This document shows, one piece after another, positions 7,105-14,740 of a stretch of DNA of 20,632 bases. A program made the position numbers and the translations under genes. Source of the DNA: a bacterium (GTDB lineage Bacteria > Bacillota > Clostridia > Lachnospirales > Lachnospiraceae). The stretch covers positions 1 through 20,632 of the forward strand of contig SFRL01000052.1 in the NCBI GenBank assembly GCA_004562765.1, written 5' to 3'. Positions within the stretch are counted from its first letter, which is position 1. Each line of letters opens with the position of its first letter. Below the pieces are notes generated by a model. That model ran no database searches. It saw only the letters and a list, made by a program, of their open reading frames with translations, and was not told the DNA's origin.

Positions 7105-9339
7105 TCAGTCAATTATAATTACATCGCCTTCTCCGTCATCCGGTTCCTCAGGCTCCTGGGGTTCTGTCGGTTCCTCCGGTTCCTGCGGTTCTTCCGGCTG
7201 AGGTGTATCATCTGTATCCGTGTCACCGGGTATTTCTATCGGTTCCTCAGACTGCACAGGCTCCTCCGGCTCTTCCACCTCTCCGGGAATGTCAACCGGC
7301 TCTTCCTCAGGTTCTTCCTCCGTCGGTTCCTCCGGTTCCGGCTCTGCTACATGGATACTGTCATTATAGCTGACATACGGCATAAAATCCAGTGGTTCCT
7401 TATCTTCATGCAGTTTTTTCATAAAATCCTGCCAGATATGACCCGGATAAGTAGCTCCGGACAGATCCTTCATTTCCTGCGGCGAATCGTAGCCGACCCA
7501 TACCGCTGTCGTATAGTAACGGGTAAATCCGCAAAACCAGCCATCCTTATGATCATTTGTCGTTCCTGTCTTTCCCGCGGAAGGCATTGCGCCGAGATCC
7601 AGCCCCCGCGCCGTTCCGACCGTCATGACACCCTTCAGGATATCGGTCATCATGCGTGCCGCATTCTGCTCATAGACCTGCTTGGAGTTCTCCGCCGCCC
7701 CGTAGAGCACTGCGCCGTCGGCATCCTCTATACGCTCAATACAGGTCGGTTCCCGATAGATACCGTCATTTTCAATTGCCGCATAACCACTCGCCATCTC
7801 GATCGCCGACATGCCGTAGGTAAAACCGCCCAGCGCCGCTGCCGGAACTTCGTCCCGCTTATCCAGCTTTGCAAAATTCATTTCCTTTAAATACTGAAGC
7901 CCGACTGCCGGTGTCAGTTCATCAAACAGCTTCCACGCGATCGTATTCTTTGACTGCTCCACTGCATACCGCAGAGTAATGTTGCCGGAATATCTTCCGC
8001 TGGAATTGGAAGGTCCGCCTTCAAATTTCTCATCCTTTACGATGGAATCCGGTGTATAGCCACGCTCTAACTGCGGTGTATAAACGATCAGCGGTTTGAT
8101 CGAACTGCCCGGCTGACGGAAGCTCTGGTATGCGCGGTTTAAGGTATGTCCGTCAAAATCCTGACTTCTGCCGCCCACGATGGCTGTCACATGCCCGGTC
8201 TCATTATCGATGCAAACGCCGGAAGACTGGAGCTTATACACACCCTCATCCGTCGTATCCGTAAATTCGGAAAGTCCGTCATCAATCGCCGTCTGCAGCT
8301 CCTGCTGAATGTTCAGATCGATCGACGTATAGATCCGGTATCCGCCGGTAAACAGCGATTTCTGACAATCTGCATACATTTCGTCATAGGCTGCCTCATA
8401 AGCCTCCTGCTCTGCCGCGCCCGCAAACTCCTCCTGGAAAATAAAACCTTTCTGTTCCATAAGAGCACGCGTCGCGCAATAGTAAGTATACGTCTCTACA
8501 TAATCATATTTTTTCCGCTTCGGTCTCTTCAAGGCGAGCGTTTTCTGCGTCTGTTCCTCATAGGTATCCCACAGGATCTTGCCGTCGTCATACATCTGCT
8601 TTAAGATACGGTCGCGGCGGGAAACCGCATTTTCAGGGTTCACCACCGGATCATAGATCGTGGGGTTGTTGGGGATTCCACAGAGCAATGCCTGATCCGC
8701 CAGATCCAGCTCACTCACGCCCTTGCTGAAATAGCCCCGGGCTGCTGCCTCGATTCCGTAGTAACCGTTACCAAAATAAATGTTATTCAGGTAAAATTCC
8801 AGGATCTGTTCTTTGCTGTATCGCTTTTCCAGCCCTGCCGCAATAAACATTTCTTCAACCTTTCTCTCCCATGTCTTCTCATTGGAAAGAAAGACCGTTC
8901 GCGCCAGCTGCTGCGTGATCGTACTGCCTCCCTGCGTGATCTTCTGATTTCGGATCATGGCGACTGCAGCGCGGATGATCGCCTTAAAGTCCACTCCACG
9001 ATGCTTGTAAAACTTCTTGTCCTCTATGCTGACAATTGCCGCTTTGACACCTTCCGGTATGTTGTCATATGCCAAATAGTAACTATCTTTTTCACCCTTT
9101 ACGACAGATATCTCTTTTCCGTTCACATCATAGACCACACTGGTCTGGGACGCCCGGAAAGTCTCTTCCGTAGAAGTGCTGACCAGCAGATCCGCCTCCT
9201 GCCGCAGTTCCTTGATCTTCTTTGCATAGCCGCCGAAAAAATAAAATGCCAGCGCACCCAGAATGAGTGTCAGCAGAATGATCTGTGAGATCAGGATCGC
9301 TTTCAGCTTTTTGTTACTCTTCTTTTTTGATTTTGCCAT
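7105..9339 (-). CDS. Class A penicillin-binding protein (peptidoglycan glycosyltransferase/transpeptidase)
   Basis: A 744-residue bifunctional wall synthase that polymerises lipid II and cross-links stem peptides outside the membrane. There is a basic N-terminus and a membrane anchor at about 13-36. The GT51 domain has catalytic E106 in SIEDKKFYKHRG and the signature QGGSTITQQLAR at 136-147. The transpeptidase has S412-S-I-K415 (catalytic Ser), S463-K-N465 and K590-T-G-T593. After about residue 665 a Glu/Pro-rich tail of some 70 residues follows, likely an extracellular spacer. The start at 9339 (MAKSKKKSNKK) is the natural family start although its ribosome site is weak. It lies 32 bases after the aldo/keto reductase gene and 16 bases before the glucokinase gene. 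The glycosyltransferase and transpeptidase are both intact by motif. Confidence 0.96.
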   Translation of the reverse strand: MAKSKKKSNKKLKAILISQIILLTLILGALAFYFFGGYAKKIKELRQEADLLVSTSTEETFRASQTSVVYDVNGKEISVVKGEKDSYYLAYDNIPEGVKAAIVSIEDKKFYKHRGVDFKAIIRAAVAMIRNQKITQGGSTITQQLARTVFLSNEKTWERKVEEMFIAAGLEKRYSKEQILEFYLNNIYFGNGYYGIEAAARGYFSKGVSELDLADQALLCGIPNNPTIYDPVVNPENAVSRRDRILKQMYDDGKILWDTYEEQTQKTLALKRPKRKKYDYVETYTYYCATRALMEQKGFIFQEEFAGAAEQEAYEAAYDEMYADCQKSLFTGGYRIYTSIDLNIQQELQTAIDDGLSEFTDTTDEGVYKLQSSGVCIDNETGHVTAIVGGRSQDFDGHTLNRAYQSFRQPGSSIKPLIVYTPQLERGYTPDSIVKDEKFEGGPSNSSGRYSGNITLRYAVEQSKNTIAWKLFDELTPAVGLQYLKEMNFAKLDKRDEVPAAALGGFTYGMSAIEMASGYAAIENDGIYREPTCIERIEDADGAVLYGAAENSKQVYEQNAARMMTDILKGVMTVGTARGLDLGAMPSAGKTGTTNDHKDGWFCGFTRYYTTAVWVGYDSPQEMKDLSGATYPGHIWQDFMKKLHEDKEPLDFMPYVSYNDSIHVAEPEPEEPTEEEPEEEPVDIPGEVEEPEEPVQSEEPIEIPGDTDTDDTPQPEEPQEPEEPTEPQEPEEPDDGEGDVIIID
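7135..7344 (-). repeat. Glu/Pro low-complexity coding tail of the class A PBP
   Basis: Residues about 666-735 are built from irregular EEP, EPEEP and PEEPQEPEEP units interrupted by two VDIPGE/IEIPGD-like blocks. At DNA level this is a degenerate array of CCGGTT/TCCTCAGG-type units that could slip, so the tail length is likely to vary between strains. Confidence 0.75.
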
Positions 9340-9371
9340 AATTTCTTAAATCTCTTTTTAATATCTATATT

Positions 9372-10370
9372 CTAGTTGCTGATTTTCTCGATTTTGTTTA
9401 GCTCTTCAATAGAAAATTCACATTTTTCCACGATCTTGACATTTTCCGTGATCTGCTCCGGTCTGGATGCCCCGATGAGGACAGAGCAAACCTCGTCATC
9501 CTTTAAGATCCATGACAGAGCCATCTGCGCCAATGTCTGTCCGCGCTCCTGCGCGATCTCATTGAGCGCCCGGATCTGTTCCAGCCGCTCCGGCGTCAGT
9601 GCGCTCTCCTGCAAAAATCTGGGATCTCTGGCGATCCGACTGTCTTCAGGAATTCCATGTAAGTATTTGTCTGTGAGAAGCCCCTGTGCCAGCGGACTGA
9701 ACGCAATGATGCCCATGCCTGCCTCCTTACAGTAAGCTTTAACGCCATCCTGTTCGATCCCGCGGTCAAAAATAGAATAGCGCCGCTGATTTACGATCAA
9801 CGGACAATGCAGTTCTTTCATGATCGAGATCGCACGCTGCGTATATTCTTTATTGTAGTTGGAAATTCCGGCGTACAATGCCTTTCCGCTGCGCACGATC
9901 TGCGCCAGCGCCTCCATCGTCTCCTCCAGCGGGGTTTCCGGATCCATGCGGTGATGGTAGAAAATGTCCACATAGTCAACACCCAGTCGCTTCAGGCTCT
10001 GATCAAGACTGGCTGTCAGATATTTTTTGCTGCCCCAGTCACCGTAAGGTCCGTCCCACATACCGTAGCCCGCTTTGGTCGTAAGGATCAGCTCGTCCCG
10101 GTAGGGACCGAAATCCTCTTTCAGAATGCGGCCAAGGTTTGCCTCGGCGGCTCCGTTTACGGGTCCGTAATTATTTGCCAGATCAAATTGCGTAATGCCG
10201 CAGTCAAATGCTGCGCGGCACATTGCCTTCATATTATCATAATTATCTTTTGTTCCGAAGTTATGCCAGAAGCCAAGCGACACTGCCGGAAATTTCAGAC
10301 CGCTGTTTCCCACACGGTTATATACCATCTTTTCATAACGGCGATCGCTTGCCACATAAATATCTGCCAT
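9372..10370 (-). CDS. yghZ: YghZ/MgrA-type aldo/keto reductase
   Basis: A 332-residue NADPH-dependent (beta/alpha)8 oxidoreductase. The catalytic tetrad is visible: D63 in TQFDLANNYG, Y68, K99 in LTTKAGYG and H140 in IFYHHRMD. The FYxHRxD motif and PYGDWGSKKYL are typical of the YghZ / L-glyceraldehyde 3-phosphate reductase branch, which also reduces methylglyoxal. NADP-binding residues are in VLIGASRPEQITEN near the end. The start at 10370 has AGGAGGGG about 8 bases ahead. That ribosome site lies in one arm of a very long inverted repeat (10373-10454), so initiation may depend on where the RNA begins. The gene ends 32 bases before the class A PBP gene and probably leads a three-gene unit with it and the glucokinase. 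The physiological substrate is inferred. Confidence 0.92.
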   Translation of the reverse strand: MADIYVASDRRYEKMVYNRVGNSGLKFPAVSLGFWHNFGTKDNYDNMKAMCRAAFDCGITQFDLANNYGPVNGAAEANLGRILKEDFGPYRDELILTTKAGYGMWDGPYGDWGSKKYLTASLDQSLKRLGVDYVDIFYHHRMDPETPLEETMEALAQIVRSGKALYAGISNYNKEYTQRAISIMKELHCPLIVNQRRYSIFDRGIEQDGVKAYCKEAGMGIIAFSPLAQGLLTDKYLHGIPEDSRIARDPRFLQESALTPERLEQIRALNEIAQERGQTLAQMALSWILKDDEVCSVLIGASRPEQITENVKIVEKCEFSIEELNKIEKISN

Positions 10371-10454
10371 AAAAAATCCCCTCCTTTTTCTTTCTGATAT
10401 CGTTTCCTATTATACTTAGTTATACGATAAAAAGAAAGAAAAAAGAGGGGTTTT
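10371..10454 (-). terminator. Long inverted repeat: terminator of spoVT read-through and possible translation lock on the reductase
   Basis: Arms at 10373-10403 and 10424-10454 pair over almost their full length on the minus-strand RNA. The longest block is 18 bp with a single G-U wobble, preceded by 4 bp past a one-base bulge and followed by 6 bp past a small internal loop. A 20-base loop remains. The stem is followed by six T (10376-10371), the pattern of an intrinsic terminator for transcripts coming from spoVT. The last arm contains the GGAGGGG ribosome site of the reductase and the T run abuts its ATG. Confidence 0.8.
10409..10414 (-). promoter_or_regulatory. -10-like TATAAT in the loop of the long inverted repeat
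   Basis: A perfect TATAAT on the minus strand in the 20-base loop. There is no convincing TTGACA at 16-18 bases (TTTCTT is what lies there), so it is a weak promoter call. A transcript started here would begin after the first arm, leaving the reductase ribosome site free. Confidence 0.35.
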
Positions 10455-10482
10455 ATAAAAATTTTAGACCTTTCCTCCGGCC

Positions 10483-11031
10483 CTATTGCTCCATCTGCTT
10501 GCCCAAAAATCCCGCAGCGATCAGTACAAGCTGGTTCTCCGTCTCACCCATCCGGTTTTTTTCGTTTTTGTCATACAGGATCACAGAGCCGATGGCATCT
10601 CCCTCACAGATGATCGTACTGATCGCCTGTGTGACATATGCACCGCTGTCATCCAGTGTGATCTTTATAAAATTGTTCTCGTCCCGGCTCGCCACCAGCG
10701 TTCCCCGATCCTCCATCAGTTCATCCAGTTCCCGGCTGATCGGCTTGCCTTCAAATTCTTTTTTGCCCGCGCCGGAGGCTGCGATCACATGATCCCGATC
10801 TGTGATGCACACCAGATGGCCGGTCGTCTGTGCCATCGCCTCCGCATATTGCCCCGCAAACTGGCTTAATTCTCCGATCGGTGAATATTTTTTCAGGATG
10901 ATCTCACCTTCCCGGTCCGTAAAGATCTCCAGCGGATCCCCCTCGCGGATCCGGAGTGTTCGGCGGATCTCCTTTGGTACGACCACCCGCCCCAAGTCAT
11001 CTATTCTTCTGACAATGCCTGTTGCTTTCAT
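10483..11031 (-). CDS. spoVT: Stage V sporulation protein T, AbrB/GAF transcription regulator
   Basis: A 182-residue DNA-binding regulator that, in B. subtilis, tunes sigma-G-dependent genes in the forespore. The N-terminal AbrB swapped-hairpin domain (residues 1-50) is almost identical to SpoVT: MKATGIVRRIDDLGRVVVPK, then EIRRTLRIREGDPLEIF. Residues about 55-182 are the GAF-like domain, ending AAGFLGKQMEQ like the family. The start at 11031 matches the family exactly and has GGAGG 11 bases ahead; upstream in-frame ATGs (11061, 11079) would add non-family residues. A sequence fitting a sigma-G type promoter lies at 11068-11096. Its transcript likely ends at the long inverted repeat ahead of the reductase gene. 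The presence of spoVT suggests, but does not prove, that the organism sporulates. Confidence 0.96.
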   Translation of the reverse strand: MKATGIVRRIDDLGRVVVPKEIRRTLRIREGDPLEIFTDREGEIILKKYSPIGELSQFAGQYAEAMAQTTGHLVCITDRDHVIAASGAGKKEFEGKPISRELDELMEDRGTLVASRDENNFIKITLDDSGAYVTQAISTIICEGDAIGSVILYDKNEKNRMGETENQLVLIAAGFLGKQMEQ

Positions 11032-11067
11032 GCTTCTAGTTTCCTCCATTTGCTCTGAGTGTGCTAC

Positions 11068-11096
11068 TATTATCTGCAAACAAAGGAAAAATATTC
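11068..11096 (-). promoter_or_regulatory. Candidate forespore (sigma-G/F type) promoter of spoVT
   Basis: On the minus strand, GAATA (11096-11092), a 17-base spacer and GATAATA (11074-11068). This fits GHATR-N17/18-CATWHTA with one mismatch (G for the first C). It lies about 37 bases above the spoVT start. In B. subtilis spoVT is transcribed by sigma-G. Confidence 0.5.
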
Positions 11097-11103
11097 GTAC
11101 ATA

Positions 11104-11559
11104 TTATATCTCTGCCAGGTTCATGAAACGGTCCCATTCTTCGCTGTCACCGTTTCCCTTTACCTTCAATGTATACGCATGCTCCTCGCCGTCGATAGAG
11201 ATCACGTAAACATCATCCTCTTTTTTTAACTCATAAATAACAGCATCTTCAAGCTGCTCACACACACCGGCGTATTCTTCCGGTTCCACCACCCGGTCTG
11301 GGATCTCCTGCTGCAATACGCCGTCCGCGTTATAGATCTTGCAGCCCTCTTCGATCACCGCCACGATCTGCGGATCGATAATGCGAAATGTCAGCCCATT
11401 TGTACGCATCGTGCGCACATCCCGGTTGCAGCTGTTTTTTTCTAATATCTTCACGTTATCCAGCAACATGTAAAATGGTCCAAGCCCAAAGCGCAGTTCT
11501 GCGATATGGGCCTCTCCGAAATCGAACGTTTCCACTTCATTTTCTGTAAAAAATCCCAT
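11104..11559 (-). CDS. Conserved-looking 151-residue protein of unknown function
   Basis: Not recognised. An acidic soluble protein without signal peptide or membrane helix. The first half contains FGLGPFYMLLDNVKILEKN and a conserved-looking CNRDVRTMRTNGLTFRIIDP; the second half is acidic with a beta-type ending (DDVYVISIDGEEHAYTLKVKG). The start has a good AGGAGG 7 bases upstream. It begins 14 bases after the hemerythrin-CheX stop codon, so the two are almost certainly co-transcribed and may act together. I have a vague memory of similar proteins carrying a 'sensor' label in databases, but nothing in the sequence supports a kinase. Confidence 0.75.
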   Translation of the reverse strand: MGFFTENEVETFDFGEAHIAELRFGLGPFYMLLDNVKILEKNSCNRDVRTMRTNGLTFRIIDPQIVAVIEEGCKIYNADGVLQQEIPDRVVEPEEYAGVCEQLEDAVIYELKKEDDVYVISIDGEEHAYTLKVKGNGDSEEWDRFMNLAEI

Positions 11560-11573
11560 GTTTCTTCCTCCTG

Positions 11574-12455
11574 TCAGTTCAAACGGCAGTATAGCACCTC
11601 CAGTGTGCCATACTTCGTCTGTGTGTCTATGATCACATGATCCGTATTAAATTCCTTTTCATTGTAGCCTGAAAAAAATAAACTGCCCGAAAAGGTATAA
11701 TCTGTTATCTTCTGGTTTGTCAACGCTCCCATGATGTAGGACGCCATAATGTCTCCCAGCTCGATCAGCGCCGATTCCTCCAGTTCATCCAGATATCCTG
11801 CCTGTTGGATAAAAAGACCGCTGATCTTATTGTAAAGAACCTTCACCAACCGTTCCGACAGACCAAACAACAACATATGCCGATCTGCTCCCGTCAACAG
11901 AACGCGTATGATCACACTGCCCCGAAGCTCTGCCCCATAGCGTCTGGTGGTCGTCTCCGTGATCTCGATACCGTACAGCTTCGTCAAAAGCTTTTGCATC
12001 ACACTGCCGACAACCTGCTCCGCACCGGAGAGCTCCATCTGCTCTGCGATCGGCTCATTTGACATGATCTTCTGGTCGCAGCCCTGCACATGCACCGTCA
12101 GCCACGTGAGCAATGTGCCGAGAAAACGCTTGAGCATCTCCGCCGAAAAATCTTCCCGGATGCGCTCGCGATAGACCAGCACGGTATTGCGAAACTCCTG
12201 ATGGATCTTTTTATGCTGTTCATAATCCACATAATTCTCCCGGTTCTGAAGTGCTTCCTCCGAGTTAAAATGAAAGACCGTATATTCTACCAGATAGTCC
12301 AGCATATGTTCACACTGCTTTCGATTTTCCTCCAGATCAGCGCTTCTCGCCATTATGAGCAGCTTTTCTATCCGATGAAACAACTCCTCATGCTGCTCAT
12401 CGATCTTTTCGTTCCCGATGCGGTATGCATCCTTCCACAATTCAATCTTCTCCAT
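11574..12455 (-). CDS. Hemerythrin fused to a CheX/CheC-like domain
   Basis: A 293-residue cytoplasmic protein in two parts. Residues 1-130 are a bacteriohemerythrin with the full di-iron ligand set: H22 (DEQHEEL), H62 and E66 (HFNSEE), H81 and H85 (HKKIH), and H122 and D127 (HVQGCD). This domain would bind O2, NO or iron. Residues about 140-293 look like a CheX/CheC-type domain: RGSVIIRVLLTGADRHMLLFGLS, then ALIELGDIMASYIMGALTN, where CheC-family proteins usually have ExxN; here Asp replaces Asn, so phosphatase activity is doubtful. It follows the AEC permease gene by 71 bases, with a stem-loop between, and is 14 bases ahead of an unknown small gene. The ribosome site is GAGGGGAAGGG. A di-iron sensor domain coupled to a CheX-like output is the likely architecture. 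Confidence 0.88.
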   Translation of the reverse strand: MEKIELWKDAYRIGNEKIDEQHEELFHRIEKLLIMARSADLEENRKQCEHMLDYLVEYTVFHFNSEEALQNRENYVDYEQHKKIHQEFRNTVLVYRERIREDFSAEMLKRFLGTLLTWLTVHVQGCDQKIMSNEPIAEQMELSGAEQVVGSVMQKLLTKLYGIEITETTTRRYGAELRGSVIIRVLLTGADRHMLLFGLSERLVKVLYNKISGLFIQQAGYLDELEESALIELGDIMASYIMGALTNQKITDYTFSGSLFFSGYNEKEFNTDHVIIDTQTKYGTLEVLYCRLN

Positions 12456-12478
12456 AGATCAATTCTTCCCTTCCCCTC

Positions 12479-12500
12479 ATGACAGCTCATGCGCTGCCAT
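12479..12500 (-). other. Stem-loop just before the hemerythrin-CheX ribosome site
   Basis: On the minus-strand RNA, AUGGCAGC (12500-12493) pairs with GCUGUCAU (12486-12479) over 8 bp with one G-U wobble and a 6-base loop. There is no T tract; it may mark an RNA processing site or partial attenuation between the permease gene and this one. Confidence 0.4.
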
Positions 12501-12526
12501 TGTTATCTTCATTCACATTGCGGTAT

Positions 12527-13477
12527 CTATAAAAACAGACCGACAAGCGGTATCGTAATGATCGACGCCAGCGTACTGAGTACCGTACCCTTCATGCAGT
12601 AGGCATCATCGGCGCCGCACTCCTTTGCGAACAGTCCGATAATACTGCCGATCGGCATTGCCAGTTCGATGATAAACACACCGAAAACGACGGTATCAAA
12701 TCCCATATTCCGCATGAGCAGTGCCACAGCGATCGGCAATGCTACCATGCGCAGCAGGATAAATGCGTACATTCGCGCGTCCTTCAGATAACTCTTCAGA
12801 TCTGCTTTCGCAATAGAGATACCGATCATCATCATGGACAATGGAATGGTCGTGTCACCCATGTATTCACAGAGCGAAATGACCGGCGCAGGCATCCTGA
12901 TACCGGCTGCAAATATGACAAGCGCCAGCAGTGCCGCCACAACTCCCGGATTGATCATACGTTTCAAAGAAACTGCAAGGGGCACCTTCTCTGCACTCTC
13001 CATGCCGTTTTTCTCACGCGCCGCCCGCCGTGCAAGAGCCATTCCGTAGGTGTACACAATCACATTATACAAAAGAATATAGAAAGAGACATAGACCACG
13101 CCCTCACTGCCGTACAGGCTTTTTGCCACCGGAATGCCCATGAATCCCAGGTTGGAAAAGGTTGCCATCAAAATATAGATACTTTTTAAGTTCTTCGGCG
13201 GACGCAACACCCATGCCAGCAAAATGCCAAATACCACCGCAATGAGATAATAGAGCACGACCAACTGAAGATTTCCTATGATCTTTTCGTTGCTGATCGC
13301 ATCCGTATCACCAAGTACGCCGCCGATCACCAACAAGGGGTTAAATACATTTACTACCAGCTTTGAAATATTTGCGGCGCCCTCCTCGCCCAGCCATTTC
13401 TTTTTGTAGACAAATGCGCCCGTCAGCATCATTGCCAACAGCACCAGCATCTGCCCAAATATGATCCCAATATCCAT
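12527..13477 (-). CDS. AEC (auxin efflux carrier) family transporter
   Basis: A 316-residue integral membrane protein with about ten hydrophobic helices in two halves joined by a basic cytoplasmic loop around residues 150-165 (ARRAAREKNGMES). It begins MDIGIIFGQMLVLLAMMLTG, the usual AEC N-terminus, and has the family's helix-breaking signatures VNVFNPLLVIGG, ATFSNLGFMGIPVAKSLYG and, late, FVIIELAMPIGS-like FIIELAMPIGSIIGLFA. Bacterial members export or exchange organic acids such as malate or malonate; the substrate here is unknown. AAAGGAG lies 6 bases ahead of the start. It begins 15 bases after the MoxR ATPase stop codon and so is probably in the same operon, although nothing in it suggests a mechanistic link. 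Confidence 0.92.
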   Translation of the reverse strand: MDIGIIFGQMLVLLAMMLTGAFVYKKKWLGEEGAANISKLVVNVFNPLLVIGGVLGDTDAISNEKIIGNLQLVVLYYLIAVVFGILLAWVLRPPKNLKSIYILMATFSNLGFMGIPVAKSLYGSEGVVYVSFYILLYNVIVYTYGMALARRAAREKNGMESAEKVPLAVSLKRMINPGVVAALLALVIFAAGIRMPAPVISLCEYMGDTTIPLSMMMIGISIAKADLKSYLKDARMYAFILLRMVALPIAVALLMRNMGFDTVVFGVFIIELAMPIGSIIGLFAKECGADDAYCMKGTVLSTLASIITIPLVGLFL

Positions 13478-13492
13478 TTTATACTCCTTTAT

Positions 13493-14728
13493 TTAATCCT
13501 GATGTAATTCTTGCAGTAATTTCTTTCTGCGTCCGCCACTGAGCAATTCCTCGTTATATTTCATATATTTCGGCTGCGGATTCATTGCCAGGAAAACAGC
13601 AGCCTCCTTGCACATCGTCAGTCCGGTCACAAACAAGAGCATTTCCTGTGAACCTTCGGTTCCGAAGGCATCCTCCAGAAAATCAAATGCATGCGTCATC
13701 GCCGCAGCAAGCGCCTCGCTCTCCGGCGTATCCGTAAAACGCTTTGTTTCATACAACTGACACAATGGCTCCTTTAATGCATCCAGCAGCAGATTCACAA
13801 CAGACAGCCGCTCATCAAATCCTGCTTTCATCAGTCGTTCAAATACTGCCGGCTGTGCCTGACCCCGCAGGATCTCCCGGATGCCGTAATCATCCTGATA
13901 TTTCCGGTACAACTCATAATAGGCAAAAAAGTCCTCCGCCACCTCCGGAAGGCGCAGATACTCACCAATGATCTCTTCCGTTACCGGGATACCCAGCTCT
14001 TCGTACATCTGCATGAGAGCTCCAAGATCTTCCCAGCCTCTGGCTGTCACAAACCGCAGACCATCCACATCCGTCTCAATCCGGTAAAAGTTCTTTTTTC
14101 TCAATTGTAAATAGCTCAAAATTACCCCGTGCACATGCTTTTCAGCGGCATAATTCATCCATATATCCAAGTCTGCTTCTACATCTATAGAACGGACACG
14201 GTCCAGTGTTACCATGTCAAAATCCCGCACAGACTTGTTGTACTCCGGGGGATTTCCTGCCGCGACAATGATCCAACCCTGAGGTACCGCGCGGTTACCG
14301 AAAGTCTTACACTGCAAAAACTGCAGCATTGCAGGTGTCAACGTCTCAGAAACGCAGTTGATCTCATCAATAAAGAGGATTCCCTCCTTTTTCACCTCAT
14401 CACGAATGCACCGGTAGACACTGGCAATGATCTCACTCATTGTGTATTCCGTCACGGAATAGGTCTCTCCCTCATAGGTTTCCTGAGCGATCATCGGCAG
14501 ACCCACCGCGCTCTGGCGAGTGTGGTGGGTGATCGTGTAAGACACCAGCCCCACGCCGCACTCCGATGCGATCTGCTCCATGATCTGTGTCTTGCCGATA
14601 CCGGGTGGTCCGATCAAAAGGATCGGGCGCTGCCGGATCGCGGGGATCCGGTAATTTCCCTCTCCATCTTTTTTCAAATATGCCTGCACAGTATGCCTGA
14701 TCTCATCTTTTGCCTGTGCGATATTCAT
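13493..14728 (-). CDS. MoxR-type AAA+ ATPase
   Basis: A 411-residue AAA+ ATPase. The Walker A is GPPGIGKT at 40-47, Walker B is ILFIDE at 117-122, and a sensor-1 Asn is in AAGNPPEYN near 152-160. An arginine-rich LDRVRSIDV stretch follows and a helical lid domain occupies 200-300. The extra C-terminal region (300-411) is mostly helical and ends in a basic GGRRKKLLQE. MoxR ATPases pair with VWA proteins and act as chaperone-like machines for maturing or remodelling protein complexes. The gene lies 12 bases after the VWA gene and 15 bases before the AEC permease gene, with AGGAGG 8 bases ahead of its start. Its target cannot be read from the sequence. Confidence 0.93.
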   Translation of the reverse strand: MNIAQAKDEIRHTVQAYLKKDGEGNYRIPAIRQRPILLIGPPGIGKTQIMEQIASECGVGLVSYTITHHTRQSAVGLPMIAQETYEGETYSVTEYTMSEIIASVYRCIRDEVKKEGILFIDEINCVSETLTPAMLQFLQCKTFGNRAVPQGWIIVAAGNPPEYNKSVRDFDMVTLDRVRSIDVEADLDIWMNYAAEKHVHGVILSYLQLRKKNFYRIETDVDGLRFVTARGWEDLGALMQMYEELGIPVTEEIIGEYLRLPEVAEDFFAYYELYRKYQDDYGIREILRGQAQPAVFERLMKAGFDERLSVVNLLLDALKEPLCQLYETKRFTDTPESEALAAAMTHAFDFLEDAFGTEGSQEMLLFVTGLTMCKEAAVFLAMNPQPKYMKYNEELLSGGRRKKLLQELHQD

Positions 14729-14740
14729 AGTCTGTTCCTC

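Noticed and set aside
7135..7344. CRISPR-like or tandem DNA repeat
   Set aside because: The units are irregular, in frame, and encode a Glu/Pro tail of a PBP; there are no spacers.
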